The translations under genes and the position numbers were made by a program. From Mycolicibacterium lacusdiani (lineage in GTDB: Bacteria > Actinomycetota > Actinomycetes > Mycobacteriales > Mycobacteriaceae), in contig NZ_JAKCFC010000010.1 of the NCBI RefSeq assembly GCF_021916785.1, positions 124,001 through 188,000 on the forward strand: DNA of 64,000 bases, read 5' to 3'. Position 1 is the first letter of the stretch. Every line of letters starts with the position of its first letter. The notes beneath the pieces are model-generated. The model ran no database searches and was not told the origin of the DNA. It saw only the letters and a list, made by a program, of their open reading frames with translations. Below, piece by piece: positions 8,015 through 16,788 of the stretch.

Positions 8015-9427
8015 CTAGTGCAGTCGGGGAGTGCGTTCCTCGCGGGTGCTGGCGTGCAGACCGACGGCGAATGCGGTCTGATCGGAGTGCACGAGGGGGT
8101 CACGTCCGGTGATCTCCTGGATGCGGGCGAGCCGGTGCCGCACCGTGTTGGTGTGCAGATACAGCGCCCTGCCGGTCTCGCTCAGCGAGCAGTTCGCGTC
8201 GAGGAAGGCGCGCAGGGTCCGGACGTGCTGGGTCCCGCGCGCCCGGTCCATCTCCGCCAGCGGGTCGATCAACTGCTGCTTGAACGGGGTCAGCTGAGCC
8301 AGCGGCAACTGCTCGAGCAGGCTCTCGAAGGTGCTCAACTGGTCAGGGCCGACGTGGCCGCCGCGGTACCGAGCGAGGTCCAGCGCGATGCGGGCCTGGG
8401 CGATGGCCGAGCCGACTTCCGTCATGGCCACCGCGGCCGAGCGACCCGACGGCAGGGATAGATCGTCGGTGACGTCGAAGGGCTGCGCCGTCAACATCAG
8501 ACACAGATCCGGGGCGTCACCGATCAAGGCGTCCGGTAGTGCCATCGACAGCAGCGCACCCGCACCGGCGGGCCACGCCGAGCAGGTCACCTCGTTGGCG
8601 GTGAAACCCGGCCACTCGATCAGTTGGCTCAAGGCGTCGGGCAGCAGCATGCGCCGTTCGACCAAGGACAGCAGTTGGCCGACGCGTTCGCGGGCCAGCA
8701 CGGCCTCGATGTCGCGTTCCCCCTGGGCCGCGCGCACGAAGCGTGCGATGAGGTCCAGTAGTGCGGGTTCGGGCTGCTCGCCGCGGCCCATCCACACCAG
8801 GGTGCCGAGCCCGGGCACCGCGACGGTGGCTACCTGATCGTCGTGGCCGTCCTCCTGCCCCTGCGGGACGCCGTCCGGCTCGAGCAGGAAGTAGCAGTCC
8901 AGTATTCGGCCCGCCCCGTCGAGCAGCTGTCGTGCCGAGTCATGCCGCCGCAGGGAGGAAAGCAGTTCCGGCACCAGTGCGTTGGTGGCGCGGGCCACCG
9001 CGATCTCCGCACCCAGCCACGACTCGGCGACGTAACGGCTGACGGCACTGAACGGCGCATCGGGCGAGGCCACCAAGACCGGTAACCCCAGCGTGCGGCA
9101 CTCGGCCAGCAGCGCCGCCGGAACCGCGTCGTGGCGGTCGCCCACCCCGAAGCAGATGCCGGCCGCGCCCGCACGCGTCAGTGCGGCCGCGAACGCCTGG
9201 CAGTCCCGATCCGTCTGCAGGCTGATGCCCACGGTGCACACCAGCTCACCTCCGCGGAGGTACCGCGACGGGTCTTCCATCTCGGTGGTGTGCACCCAGC
9301 TGATCGGTCGGCCGAGGTCCTGGTCGAAGCCGTCGGGCACCGCGAGACCCAGGCCGGGAGCGTCGAGCAGGTCCGCCAGCGTGGGCGCGACCGGCTCGTC
9401 CGCAGGAGTGCGCTGCGGCGAGGTCAC
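8015..9427 (-). CDS. PucR family transcriptional regulator
   Basis: A 470-residue regulator with the three parts of the PucR type: an N-terminal purine-catabolism-like domain (about 10-130: LADLLDAPGLGLAVP ... ELVCTVGISL), a middle GGDEF-like degenerate domain, and a C-terminal helix-turn-helix (LRAFLDANCSLSETGRALYLHTNTVRHRL). These proteins usually activate nitrogen-compound catabolic genes in response to a pathway intermediate. It is divergent from the five-gene operon starting at 9597, with an inverted repeat (9467-9488) between, so it very probably controls that operon. Start: GTG at 9427 is preferred; a GTG nine codons upstream (9454) is possible. Confidence 0.93.
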   Translation of the reverse strand: MTSPQRTPADEPVAPTLADLLDAPGLGLAVPDGFDQDLGRPISWVHTTEMEDPSRYLRGGELVCTVGISLQTDRDCQAFAAALTRAGAAGICFGVGDRHDAVPAALLAECRTLGLPVLVASPDAPFSAVSRYVAESWLGAEIAVARATNALVPELLSSLRRHDSARQLLDGAGRILDCYFLLEPDGVPQGQEDGHDDQVATVAVPGLGTLVWMGRGEQPEPALLDLIARFVRAAQGERDIEAVLARERVGQLLSLVERRMLLPDALSQLIEWPGFTANEVTCSAWPAGAGALLSMALPDALIGDAPDLCLMLTAQPFDVTDDLSLPSGRSAAVAMTEVGSAIAQARIALDLARYRGGHVGPDQLSTFESLLEQLPLAQLTPFKQQLIDPLAEMDRARGTQHVRTLRAFLDANCSLSETGRALYLHTNTVRHRLARIQEITGRDPLVHSDQTAFAVGLHASTREERTPRLH

Positions 9428-9466
9428 GGCCCGAGCGTAACGCCGCGGACACACGCCGGAGCGGCA

Positions 9467-9488
9467 CCGTTGTGCAATCGTTCAACGG
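9467..9488. promoter_or_regulatory. Inverted repeat between PucR and permease
   Basis: CCGTTG (9467-9472) and CAACGG (9483-9488) form perfect 6-base arms around a 10-base spacer in the divergent intergenic region; the inner sequence also holds TTGTGCAA. It is the best candidate for the PucR binding site controlling the 9597-14377 operon. Confidence 0.4.
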
Positions 9489-9596
9489 GCGGGGGTCGCA
9501 GCAGTGCGATCTCTGCGTCTTCGGCCAATGGGCTGGCATCCGGACCGGTGCCGGGGGAGGGTTCCTGCCACCAGCACCGAGTAGTGGGAGCAGTCC

Positions 9597-11087
9597 ATGT
9601 CGACACCGGTCACCCCCGCAGAGCGACCCCAGCAGTTGCGCCGCGAGTTCTCGTTGTGGTCGGCCTTCGCGTTCGCCTTCGCGTTCATCTCGCCGATCGT
9701 CGCGCTCTACGGCATCTTCGGTCTGGCACTGTCCGCCGCGGGGCCGAGCTTCTGGTGGGGCTTCCTCCTGGTGTTCAGCGGCCAGTTCCTGGTTGCGCTG
9801 ATCTTCGCGACCCTGGTGTCGCGCTGGCCGCTGGAGGGGTCGATCTACCAGTGGTCGCGCCGACTGCTCGGTACCACCTTCGGCTGGTTCGCGGGCTGGG
9901 TCTACATGTGGACCCTGGTCATCGCCATGGCCACCGTCGCACTCGGCGCTGCGGGCTTCATCGCCAACATCTTCGGGATCGCGGAGCCGTCCGGCGGCAC
10001 GCTCGCGCTGATCGCGCTCCTCATCCTGCTGGCGGGGACCGCGGTCAACCTGGTGGGGCGGCGGGCGCTGAAGATCTTCATGGTCGGCAGCATCATCGCC
10101 GAGGTGATCGGCTCGGTCGTGCTCGGCACGTGGCTGCTGCTCTTCCACCGGCAGAACTCGCTGTCGGTGCTGTTCGAGGGTGGCGGCGCGGACAACACCG
10201 ACACGCTCGCGTACCTGACCGGGCCGTTCATGCTCGCGGTGGCCTTCATCGGCTGGTCGTTCGTCGGATTCGAGAGCGCGGGTTCGATCGCCGAGGAGGT
10301 CCGCGAACCGCGCAGGGATCTGCCGAAGGCAGTGCTGTTCTCGCTGGTCTTCATCTTCGTGGTGGTGGCGTACTCCGCCCTCGCGATCATCCTGGCCATC
10401 CCGGATCTCGGTGCGGTGGCCGACGGTACCGTCGCCGACCCGGTGTACGACACGCTGACCACGGCGCTCGGCGCCGGGGTCGCCAAACCGGTCGAGGTGC
10501 TGTTCGTCATCGGCTTCCTCGCCAGCTTCCTCGCTCTGCAGACGTCGGCTTCGCGGGTGATCTGGGCCTACTCACGCGACGGTGCGCTGCCCGCCGCCGG
10601 CGCCCTGGTGCGGCTGCGCGGCAAGGCGCGCATCCCCACGGTGGCGATCCTGGTCACCACGGTCATCGGTGCGGGCCTGTTCCTCCTGTCCATCGTTGCG
10701 GGGGACGTGTATTCGCTGATGGTCAACTTCACCGCGGGTGGCTTCTACCTCGCCTTCCTCTTCCCGCTGGTCGGCTTCCTTGTGGTGCTGCTGCGCCGCG
10801 GCTGGACGCCGGCCAAGTTCTCCCTGGGCCGCGCGACGCTGCCAGTCGCGCTGGTCGCCGTCGTGTGGGCGGTGCTGCAGTTCCTCAACATCGCGTGGCC
10901 GCGGGTGGCCTTCGAGCAGCGCTACCTCGACTGGTCGGTGTGGATCGGCATCGCGGTCCTGGCGGTCGTCGGAGCACTGCTTTACGCGAGCGTGCGGACG
11001 AGGATCGCGAGCACGGCAGACGTCGACGACATGGAGTCGATCGACGCGATCGACGCACGGACCGACGACAGGGGCGCGACCCGGTGA
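9597..11087 (+). CDS. APC family amino-acid/polyamine permease
   Basis: A 496-residue inner-membrane protein with about 12-14 hydrophobic helices and the APC-superfamily opening SAFAFAFAFISPIVALYGIFG and GWSFVGFESAGSIAEEVREPRRDLPKA (helix 6 region with the conserved E-E-x-x-x-P-x-R). It fits the amino acid/choline/polyamine group (AmaT/GabP/choline transporter-like). The C-terminal tail is acidic (STADVDDMESIDAIDARTDD). It is the first gene of a coupled operon with two SDRs, an agmatinase-type ureohydrolase and a NodB-like hydrolase, so it probably imports the guanidino or ureido compound those enzymes degrade. Regulated by the divergent PucR gene. Confidence 0.92.
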   Translation: MSTPVTPAERPQQLRREFSLWSAFAFAFAFISPIVALYGIFGLALSAAGPSFWWGFLLVFSGQFLVALIFATLVSRWPLEGSIYQWSRRLLGTTFGWFAGWVYMWTLVIAMATVALGAAGFIANIFGIAEPSGGTLALIALLILLAGTAVNLVGRRALKIFMVGSIIAEVIGSVVLGTWLLLFHRQNSLSVLFEGGGADNTDTLAYLTGPFMLAVAFIGWSFVGFESAGSIAEEVREPRRDLPKAVLFSLVFIFVVVAYSALAIILAIPDLGAVADGTVADPVYDTLTTALGAGVAKPVEVLFVIGFLASFLALQTSASRVIWAYSRDGALPAAGALVRLRGKARIPTVAILVTTVIGAGLFLLSIVAGDVYSLMVNFTAGGFYLAFLFPLVGFLVVLLRRGWTPAKFSLGRATLPVALVAVVWAVLQFLNIAWPRVAFEQRYLDWSVWIGIAVLAVVGALLYASVRTRIASTADVDDMESIDAIDARTDDRGATR

Positions 11088-11782
11088 CCGGTCGACCCGT
11101 CGCGCTGGTGACCGGCGGTGCCAGTGGCATCGGCGCCGCCATCGTCGACGCACTCGTCGCCCGGGGTTTCGTCACCGGCTGCCTCGATCTGCGGGGATCG
11201 GCTCCCGGCGCCGAGCACACCGTGGCCGTCGACGTCTCCGACGCCGATGCGGTCTACGCCGCCACCGAGAAGATTCGGTCCCGGCTCGGACCGATCAGCG
11301 CGGTGGTGACGTGCGCCGGGTACTACGAGATGGCCGCCGTCACCGACATCACCCCCGAGTCCTGGCGGAAGATGCTGCGAGTGCACCTGGGCGGTCTCGT
11401 CAACGTGGCCCGGGCGACGCTGCCGGACCTGATCGAACGGCGCGGCGCGCTCGTCGCCGTGGCCAGTGAATTGGCCATCGGCGGTGGCGATCACGACGTG
11501 CACTACGCGGCGGCCAAGGGCGCCATCCTCGGTGTCGTGCGCAGCCTCGCCGTCGAGGTGGCCGCCCACGGCGTCCGGGTCAACGCCGTCGCACCCGGTC
11601 CGACCGACACGCCACTGCTGGCCGCCGACTCTCCGTGGCGCGCACCCGAATACCTGAACACGCTGCCGCTGCGCCGCCTGGCCACGCCGCCCGAGGTGGC
11701 GCGTTGCGTCGAATACCTGGTCTGCGACGGCACGTTCAGCGTGGGCGACGTCGTCAGCGTCAACTCCGGAGCAGTGATATGA
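11084..11782 (+). CDS. Short-chain dehydrogenase (operon gene 2)
   Basis: A 232-residue NAD(P)-binding SDR: TGGASGIG (10-17), an Asp-based acceptor at the end of strand 2 (CLDLRGS, suggesting NAD rather than NADP), CAGYYE in place of the usual NNAG, and a Y-A-A-A-K active site. The start is a GTG inside the permease stop codon (GTGA). It is short for the family and lacks the mycofactocin-type insert. With the second SDR it should oxidise alcohols or aldehydes arising in the same pathway; its substrate is unknown. Confidence 0.9.
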   Translation: MTGRPVALVTGGASGIGAAIVDALVARGFVTGCLDLRGSAPGAEHTVAVDVSDADAVYAATEKIRSRLGPISAVVTCAGYYEMAAVTDITPESWRKMLRVHLGGLVNVARATLPDLIERRGALVAVASELAIGGGDHDVHYAAAKGAILGVVRSLAVEVAAHGVRVNAVAPGPTDTPLLAADSPWRAPEYLNTLPLRRLATPPEVARCVEYLVCDGTFSVGDVVSVNSGAVI

Positions 11783-12543
11783 CCACCGACCTCACCGGAC
11801 ACGTCGCGCTGATTACCGGTGCGGCGCAAGGGATGGGCGCCGCCCACGCCCGCCGCCTCGCCGCCGCGGGCGCCACCGTGGCCGTCAACGACATTCGCGA
11901 CGGCGACGCCTTGCGCGCCCTCGCCGACGAGATCGGCGGACTGACCGCGGCGGGCGACGTATCCGATCCCGCGGAGTGCGTGCGCATCGCGGAGGACGTC
12001 GCGAACGCGGCCGGCCGCCTCGACGTCCTGGTCGCCAACCACGCCTACATGACGATGGCTGCGCTGGCCGACCACGACGACGCGGACTGGTGGAAGGTGG
12101 TCGACACCAACCTCGGTGGCACGTTCTTCCTGGTGCAGGCGGTGCTCCCGCACATGCGCCGCGCGGGTGCCGGACGCATCGTCGTGATCAGCAGCGAGTG
12201 GGGCATCACCGGCTGGCCGCAGGCCACGGCCTACGCCGCCGCCAAGTCGGGCCTCGTCTCGCTGGTCAAGACACTGGGCCGGGAGTTGGCGCACGAGCAC
12301 GTCATCGTCAACGCCGTGGCGCCCGGCGTCACCGACACGCCCCAGCTCCTGGTGGACGCCGACGCCGCAGGCGTCGGGATCGACGAGATGCACAACCGGT
12401 ATGCGTCGTCGATCCCGTTGCGGCGCATCGGGTCCAGCGACGAGGTGGCGGCCGCAGTGGAGCTGCTGGCGGACTTCGACCTCGAGGCGATCGTCGGTCA
12501 GGTCATCTCGTGCAATGGCGGCTCGACCCGGTGTCGGGCATGA
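11779..12543 (+). CDS. Short-chain dehydrogenase (operon gene 3)
   Basis: A 254-residue FabG-like SDR with TGAAQGMG near the N-terminus, VANHAYM in place of NNAG, catalytic Ser in ISSEWGITG, and YAAAK. Asn-Asp at the end of strand 2 (AVNDIRDG) suggests NAD use. Start and stop overlap both neighbours by 4 bases (ATGA). The sequence differs clearly from the SDR before it, so the pair is not a recent duplication; two successive oxidations or a complex are both possible. Confidence 0.92.
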   Translation: MTTDLTGHVALITGAAQGMGAAHARRLAAAGATVAVNDIRDGDALRALADEIGGLTAAGDVSDPAECVRIAEDVANAAGRLDVLVANHAYMTMAALADHDDADWWKVVDTNLGGTFFLVQAVLPHMRRAGAGRIVVISSEWGITGWPQATAYAAAKSGLVSLVKTLGRELAHEHVIVNAVAPGVTDTPQLLVDADAAGVGIDEMHNRYASSIPLRRIGSSDEVAAAVELLADFDLEAIVGQVISCNGGSTRCRA

Positions 12544-13526
12544 CGGAGGGAAGTGCGGTGGACGGCCAGCCTTACGTGAGAACGGCCGACGGGGTCGTCG
12601 GTCAGGTGGATGCCCGTGCCGTGCCCCGCTATGCGGGCATCGGCACCTTCGCCAGGTTGCCGCAGCGACACGACGTGGGCGACTACGACATCGCGGTGGT
12701 CGGCGTGCCCTTCGACAGCGGGGTCACCTACCGTCCGGGGGCGCGCTTCGGACCGTCGGCGATTCGGCAGGCATCTCGGTTGTTGAAGCCCTATCACCCG
12801 GCGCTGGACGTCAGTCCGTTCGCCGCCGCCCAGGTCGTGGACGCGGGTGACATCGCGGCCAACCCGTTCGACATCGCCGCTGCGGTCGACCAGATCCGCG
12901 ACGGCGTCCTCGGCTTGCTGGCGAGGCCCGAGCAGCGCGTCGTCCTCCTCGGCGGTGACCATACGATCGCCCTGCCCGCGCTGCAGGCGATGAACGAGGT
13001 GCACGGTCCGGTTGCGTTGGTGCACTTCGATGCTCACCTCGACACGTGGGACACGTACTTCGGCGCACCGTGTACCCACGGCACGCCGTTCCGGCGGGCC
13101 TCGGAGCAGGGCCTGCTGGTCAAGGACCGCTCCGCGCACGTCGGGATCCGTGGCTCGCTCTACGACCGGGCCGATCTGCTCGAAGACGCCGAACTCGGGT
13201 TCACGGTCGTGCACTGCCGTGACATCGACCGCATCGGCGTCGACGGCGTGATCGAGCGCGTGCGCGAACGCGTCGGCGAGCATCCCGTCTACGTGTCGAT
13301 CGACATCGACGTGCTGGACCCGGCTTTCGCCCCGGGTACCGGCACGCCCGAGATCGGCGGGATGACCAGCCGCGAACTCGTGGCCGTGCTGCGCGCCATG
13401 CGCGGACTCCGCATCGTCGGCGCCGACGTGGTGGAAGTGTCCCCGGCCTACGACCACGCCGAGGTCACCGCCGTCGCCGCGGCGAACCTGGCCTACGAAC
13501 TCGTCACCCTGATGGCCGACCGGTGA
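12540..13526 (+). CDS. Agmatinase-family ureohydrolase
   Basis: A 328-residue binuclear manganese enzyme that hydrolyses a guanidino compound to urea and an amine. All six metal ligands are present: H141 in GGDHT, D164/H166/D168 in DAHLD, and D255/D257 in SIDIDVLDP; APGTGTPE follows, as in agmatinases and guanidinobutyrases/guanidinopropionases rather than arginases. The substrate loop (TYFGAPCTHGTPFRRA) is agmatinase-like. Location in a PucR-controlled operon with a permease, two SDRs and a NodB-like hydrolase points to catabolism of an imported guanidine. Polyamine synthesis is unlikely because no arginine decarboxylase is present. The ATG overlaps the preceding stop. Confidence 0.93.
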   Translation: MTEGSAVDGQPYVRTADGVVGQVDARAVPRYAGIGTFARLPQRHDVGDYDIAVVGVPFDSGVTYRPGARFGPSAIRQASRLLKPYHPALDVSPFAAAQVVDAGDIAANPFDIAAAVDQIRDGVLGLLARPEQRVVLLGGDHTIALPALQAMNEVHGPVALVHFDAHLDTWDTYFGAPCTHGTPFRRASEQGLLVKDRSAHVGIRGSLYDRADLLEDAELGFTVVHCRDIDRIGVDGVIERVRERVGEHPVYVSIDIDVLDPAFAPGTGTPEIGGMTSRELVAVLRAMRGLRIVGADVVEVSPAYDHAEVTAVAAANLAYELVTLMADR

Positions 13527-14377
13527 GCGAATTCGCCTGGCCCGAGGGCAAGACTGCGGCGGCCGCCTTCACGTTCGACGTGGACGCCGAATCCGCCGTG
13601 CTGTGGAACAACGAGGCCGTGGGCGCCCGGATGAGCATCATGAGCCATCAGGCGTACGGCCCGCTGGTCGGCGTACCGCGGATCCTGGACATGCTCGATC
13701 GCCACCAGATCGCGTCCACGTTCTTCGTCCCCGGACACACCGCCGTTCGCTACCCGGAGGCGATCCGCAGCATCGTCGCCGCCGGACACGAGATCGCCCA
13801 CCATGGATACCTGCACGAGCAGCCCACGTCGCTGACGCTCGAGGAGGAGATCGACGTCCTCGACAAGGGTCTGGCCGCTCTCGCCGACGTCGCAGGGGTG
13901 AGGCCGACGGGCTACCGCGCGCCGATGTGGGATCTGTCGTGGCGCACCCCGGCGCTGCTGGCCGAGCGCGGATTCCTGTACGACTCCAGCCTGATGGACG
14001 CCGACCACCCGTACGAACTCGGGATCACCCCGGGTGCGTCGGAATCGCTGGTGGAGTTGCCGATTCAGTGGGCGCTCGACGACTGGGAGCAGTACTGCTT
14101 CCTGCCCGACGTGTCGGGCAGCGGACTCATCGAGAGTCCCCGCAAGGCACGCGAACTGTGGCAGTTGGAGTTCGACGGTCTGCGGCGGGTCGGCGGGTGC
14201 TGGGTGCTGACCAACCACCCATTCCTGTCCGGTCGCCCCTCGCGCGCTGCCGAACTCGACGACTTGATGCGGTACGTCGTCGATCACGACGACGTCTGGG
14301 TGACCAACCTGGGCACGATCGCGGAACACGTTCGCTCGCTTGGTCTTCCGCCGCGCAGCATCACGCCTCAGGGGTAG
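13523..14377 (+). CDS. NodB-like (CE4) hydrolase, PuuE/HpPgdA-like
   Basis: A 284-residue polysaccharide-deacetylase-fold protein. It has FDVDAES (D19, D21) instead of the classical TFDDG and HHGYLHE (H94, H98), which give the one-Asp two-His metal site, plus TGYRAPMWD. There is no signal peptide, so it acts in the cytoplasm and not on peptidoglycan. This sub-branch includes allantoinase PuuE and cyclic-imide hydrolases, which open ureide or imide rings. GTG at 13523 overlaps the ureohydrolase stop. The operon context favours a C-N bond hydrolase in ureide/guanidine breakdown; true deacetylation of an N-acetyl amine is the alternative. Confidence 0.9.
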   Translation: MSEFAWPEGKTAAAAFTFDVDAESAVLWNNEAVGARMSIMSHQAYGPLVGVPRILDMLDRHQIASTFFVPGHTAVRYPEAIRSIVAAGHEIAHHGYLHEQPTSLTLEEEIDVLDKGLAALADVAGVRPTGYRAPMWDLSWRTPALLAERGFLYDSSLMDADHPYELGITPGASESLVELPIQWALDDWEQYCFLPDVSGSGLIESPRKARELWQLEFDGLRRVGGCWVLTNHPFLSGRPSRAAELDDLMRYVVDHDDVWVTNLGTIAEHVRSLGLPPRSITPQG

Positions 14378-14386
14378 GACGTGCCG

Positions 14387-16690
14387 TCACCACGGTGCGG
14401 CGACGCTCAGCACCTCGCTCGCGTTCACCGGCGGACTGCAGTAGTGGCCCTGGATGACGTCGCAGCCGTGCTCCGCGAGCAGCTTCGCGGTGGCCGCATT
14501 CTCCACTCCCTCTGCCACACACGTCATTCCGAGGCGGTGGGTGAGATCGATGATCGCGCGCACGATTGCCTCGGCGCGTTCGTCGGTCAGCATGGGGGCG
14601 ATGAAGTGGCGATCGAGTTTGAGTTCGTCGATGGGCAGCTCACGCAGATAGCTCAGGGCTGAGTAGCCGCTGCCGAAGTCGTCGATGGAGATGCGGATCT
14701 GCCAGTCCCGCAGCATCTCGAGGACCCTGCCGGCCCGTTTGACGTTGCCGAGCAGGAAGTCCTCGGTGATCTCCACGGTCAGGCAGTCCGTGGTCAGCCC
14801 GCCGTCGGTGACGATGCGGACGATGCGGTTCGGCAGCTCCAGGTCGCCGAGCGTCGGCGGGAAGAGGTTGACGGCGAACGGGACCTCGGTGCCCTCGGCG
14901 CGCCACGCGACGGCATCGCGCACGGCGCGCTCGACGACCGCCTCGGTCAGCGCCCCCATCAGACCGTTCTGTCGGGCCAGCGGGAGGAATTCGTCGGGCA
15001 GCATGAGCCCGCGCTGCGGGTGCTCCCACCGCACCAGTGCCTCCACGCCCGCCATGCGACCCGACGGGACGGCGAACTTGGGCTGGTAGACCAGGCTCAG
15101 CTCGGCATGGTCGATGGCTCGACGGAGCTGGGCGAACAACTGCAGGCCGGCCGAACCACTACGGCGTGGCGTCACGTCGCGATCACGCGGCGGGTCCACC
15201 TCGCGAAGGTCGATGCGGTGCATGTCCGCGGTGAACGCGGCGACGCCGCCGTGCTCGCTGCGCTTGGCCGCGTACATTGCCAGATCGGCCTGCTTGAGCA
15301 GTGCCTCGGCGGACGTGGCGGGTTCGTCGGCACTCCGACCGGTCGACACGCCGACGCTGGGCCGCATGTACACGTCGTGCCCCTCGACGGAGAACGGCTC
15401 GTCGAAGGCATCGAAGATCCGGTGCGCCAGGACGATCGGTGGCTCGGAACCATCCTCGAGCAGGACGGCGAACTCGTCGCCGCCGACCCGCGCGACGGTG
15501 TCGCCCTGTCCGACGCACCCGACGATGCGGACCGCGACGGACTTCAACAGCGCGTCGCCGGCCGGGTGGCCCAGCGAATCGTTGACGAGCTTGAAGTCGT
15601 CGAGATCGATGGTCAGCACGGCGATGCTGCGTCCGTCCCGAATCCGCAGCGCCACCGCATGATCGAGGCGGTCACGAAAGAGTGCGCGATTGGCCAGTCC
15701 GGTCAGGGGATCGCGCAACGCCTGATCCGCCACGGTCACCAGCAGGCGCCGGTTCTCCTCGGCGATGATGAGTTGCCGGGCCACGACGGCGGATACGACT
15801 ACGAGTCCCGCGATCATCAGTGTCGGCGACCCGTCGTCGTTGGCGCCCAACGCGACCGCCAGCGGCAGCGGAACGTACGGCAGCCACAGCGCCGTCTGAG
15901 ACCCTGGCCGGGCGGGCCCGAACTCGATGTCGGCCGAGCGCAACCCCATCATCGCGGCCACGGCGAGCAACAGCAGGCCCGCCACCCAGCCCACGTCGAT
16001 CAGGCCACCGCTGATGTAGGAACCGTTGGCGTTGACCAGCACGAAGGCACTGTCGGACACCGCCATGACCGCCATCGCGATCGTGAACACGACGACCAGA
16101 CCGCGCTGCCCCGAGCGTGCCCGGGTGAGCATCAGCAACGCGACGCTCAGCAGCACGATGTCGGTGATCGGATACGCGACGGACACCGCGAAGGCGAACC
16201 AGTCCTCGCTGCCCAGCCGGAACACCTCGTCGAGCCCCGTGGTCCACATGATGACGAACAGCGACCCGGCGATGATCACCCCGTCGAGGAGCGGACGCGT
16301 CTGGGACTGTCCGACGGTGCCGATGGGGAGCAGCAGCAGCGCCACGCATGCGGCGACGGGGAACACCAGATAACCGGCGTCCGACAGCGAGGGGAACGGG
16401 GCAACGCCCACGCCCTGCACCAGTTCGGTGTACGCCCACACCGCGTCGCCGAAGAACCAGCCGGCCAGCGCGATGGTCAGGGCGCCCCATGCCCGCCGCT
16501 GTCGACCACGGCTCGCCCGTGTCGTGACCGCCGCGCACACCGCGGCGAGACCGCCGGCAAGCAGGGAGCCGAGGTCGCTGACGACGAGCACCGTCGCCGG
16601 GCTGCCCCAGCCGCCGATGAGCCAGGCGGCGAACACGGCGAAGCAGACACCGAGCACGCCGCATACGAGGGTGAACCTCGACCGCGGCAT
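14387..16690 (-). CDS. Membrane GGDEF-EAL c-di-GMP enzyme
   Basis: A 767-residue protein: about nine to ten N-terminal transmembrane helices (residues 5-305), a GGDEF domain with an intact GGDEF motif (403-407) and an EAL domain with intact EAL (551-553), ITEDFLL and DDFGSGYSAL. Both cyclase and phosphodiesterase sites look usable. The inhibitory I-site is lost (GQGD where RxxD is expected), so product feedback may be absent. The ATG at 16690 is preferred to a GTG at 16714 because GGGGGG lies six bases before it. It converges on the NodB-like gene with nine bases between. The membrane sensor is of the MHYT/MASE-like kind but I cannot name the family. Confidence 0.92.
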   Translation of the reverse strand: MPRSRFTLVCGVLGVCFAVFAAWLIGGWGSPATVLVVSDLGSLLAGGLAAVCAAVTTRASRGRQRRAWGALTIALAGWFFGDAVWAYTELVQGVGVAPFPSLSDAGYLVFPVAACVALLLLPIGTVGQSQTRPLLDGVIIAGSLFVIMWTTGLDEVFRLGSEDWFAFAVSVAYPITDIVLLSVALLMLTRARSGQRGLVVVFTIAMAVMAVSDSAFVLVNANGSYISGGLIDVGWVAGLLLLAVAAMMGLRSADIEFGPARPGSQTALWLPYVPLPLAVALGANDDGSPTLMIAGLVVVSAVVARQLIIAEENRRLLVTVADQALRDPLTGLANRALFRDRLDHAVALRIRDGRSIAVLTIDLDDFKLVNDSLGHPAGDALLKSVAVRIVGCVGQGDTVARVGGDEFAVLLEDGSEPPIVLAHRIFDAFDEPFSVEGHDVYMRPSVGVSTGRSADEPATSAEALLKQADLAMYAAKRSEHGGVAAFTADMHRIDLREVDPPRDRDVTPRRSGSAGLQLFAQLRRAIDHAELSLVYQPKFAVPSGRMAGVEALVRWEHPQRGLMLPDEFLPLARQNGLMGALTEAVVERAVRDAVAWRAEGTEVPFAVNLFPPTLGDLELPNRIVRIVTDGGLTTDCLTVEITEDFLLGNVKRAGRVLEMLRDWQIRISIDDFGSGYSALSYLRELPIDELKLDRHFIAPMLTDERAEAIVRAIIDLTHRLGMTCVAEGVENAATAKLLAEHGCDVIQGHYCSPPVNASEVLSVAAPW

Positions 16691-16788
16691 GTAGTCCCCC
16701 CACTCGTCGCGCACGCGGCGCCCGAGGTGGCTGGACGGGTGGACGCCGAGTAGGAGACTACGGCGTCACGACGGAGCGGACGCGCAGA

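Noticed and set aside
15020..16753. Plus-strand frame of 577 codons opposite the GGDEF-EAL gene
   Set aside because: Antisense shadow; His/Gln-rich, no domain, while the minus strand has complete GGDEF and EAL motifs.
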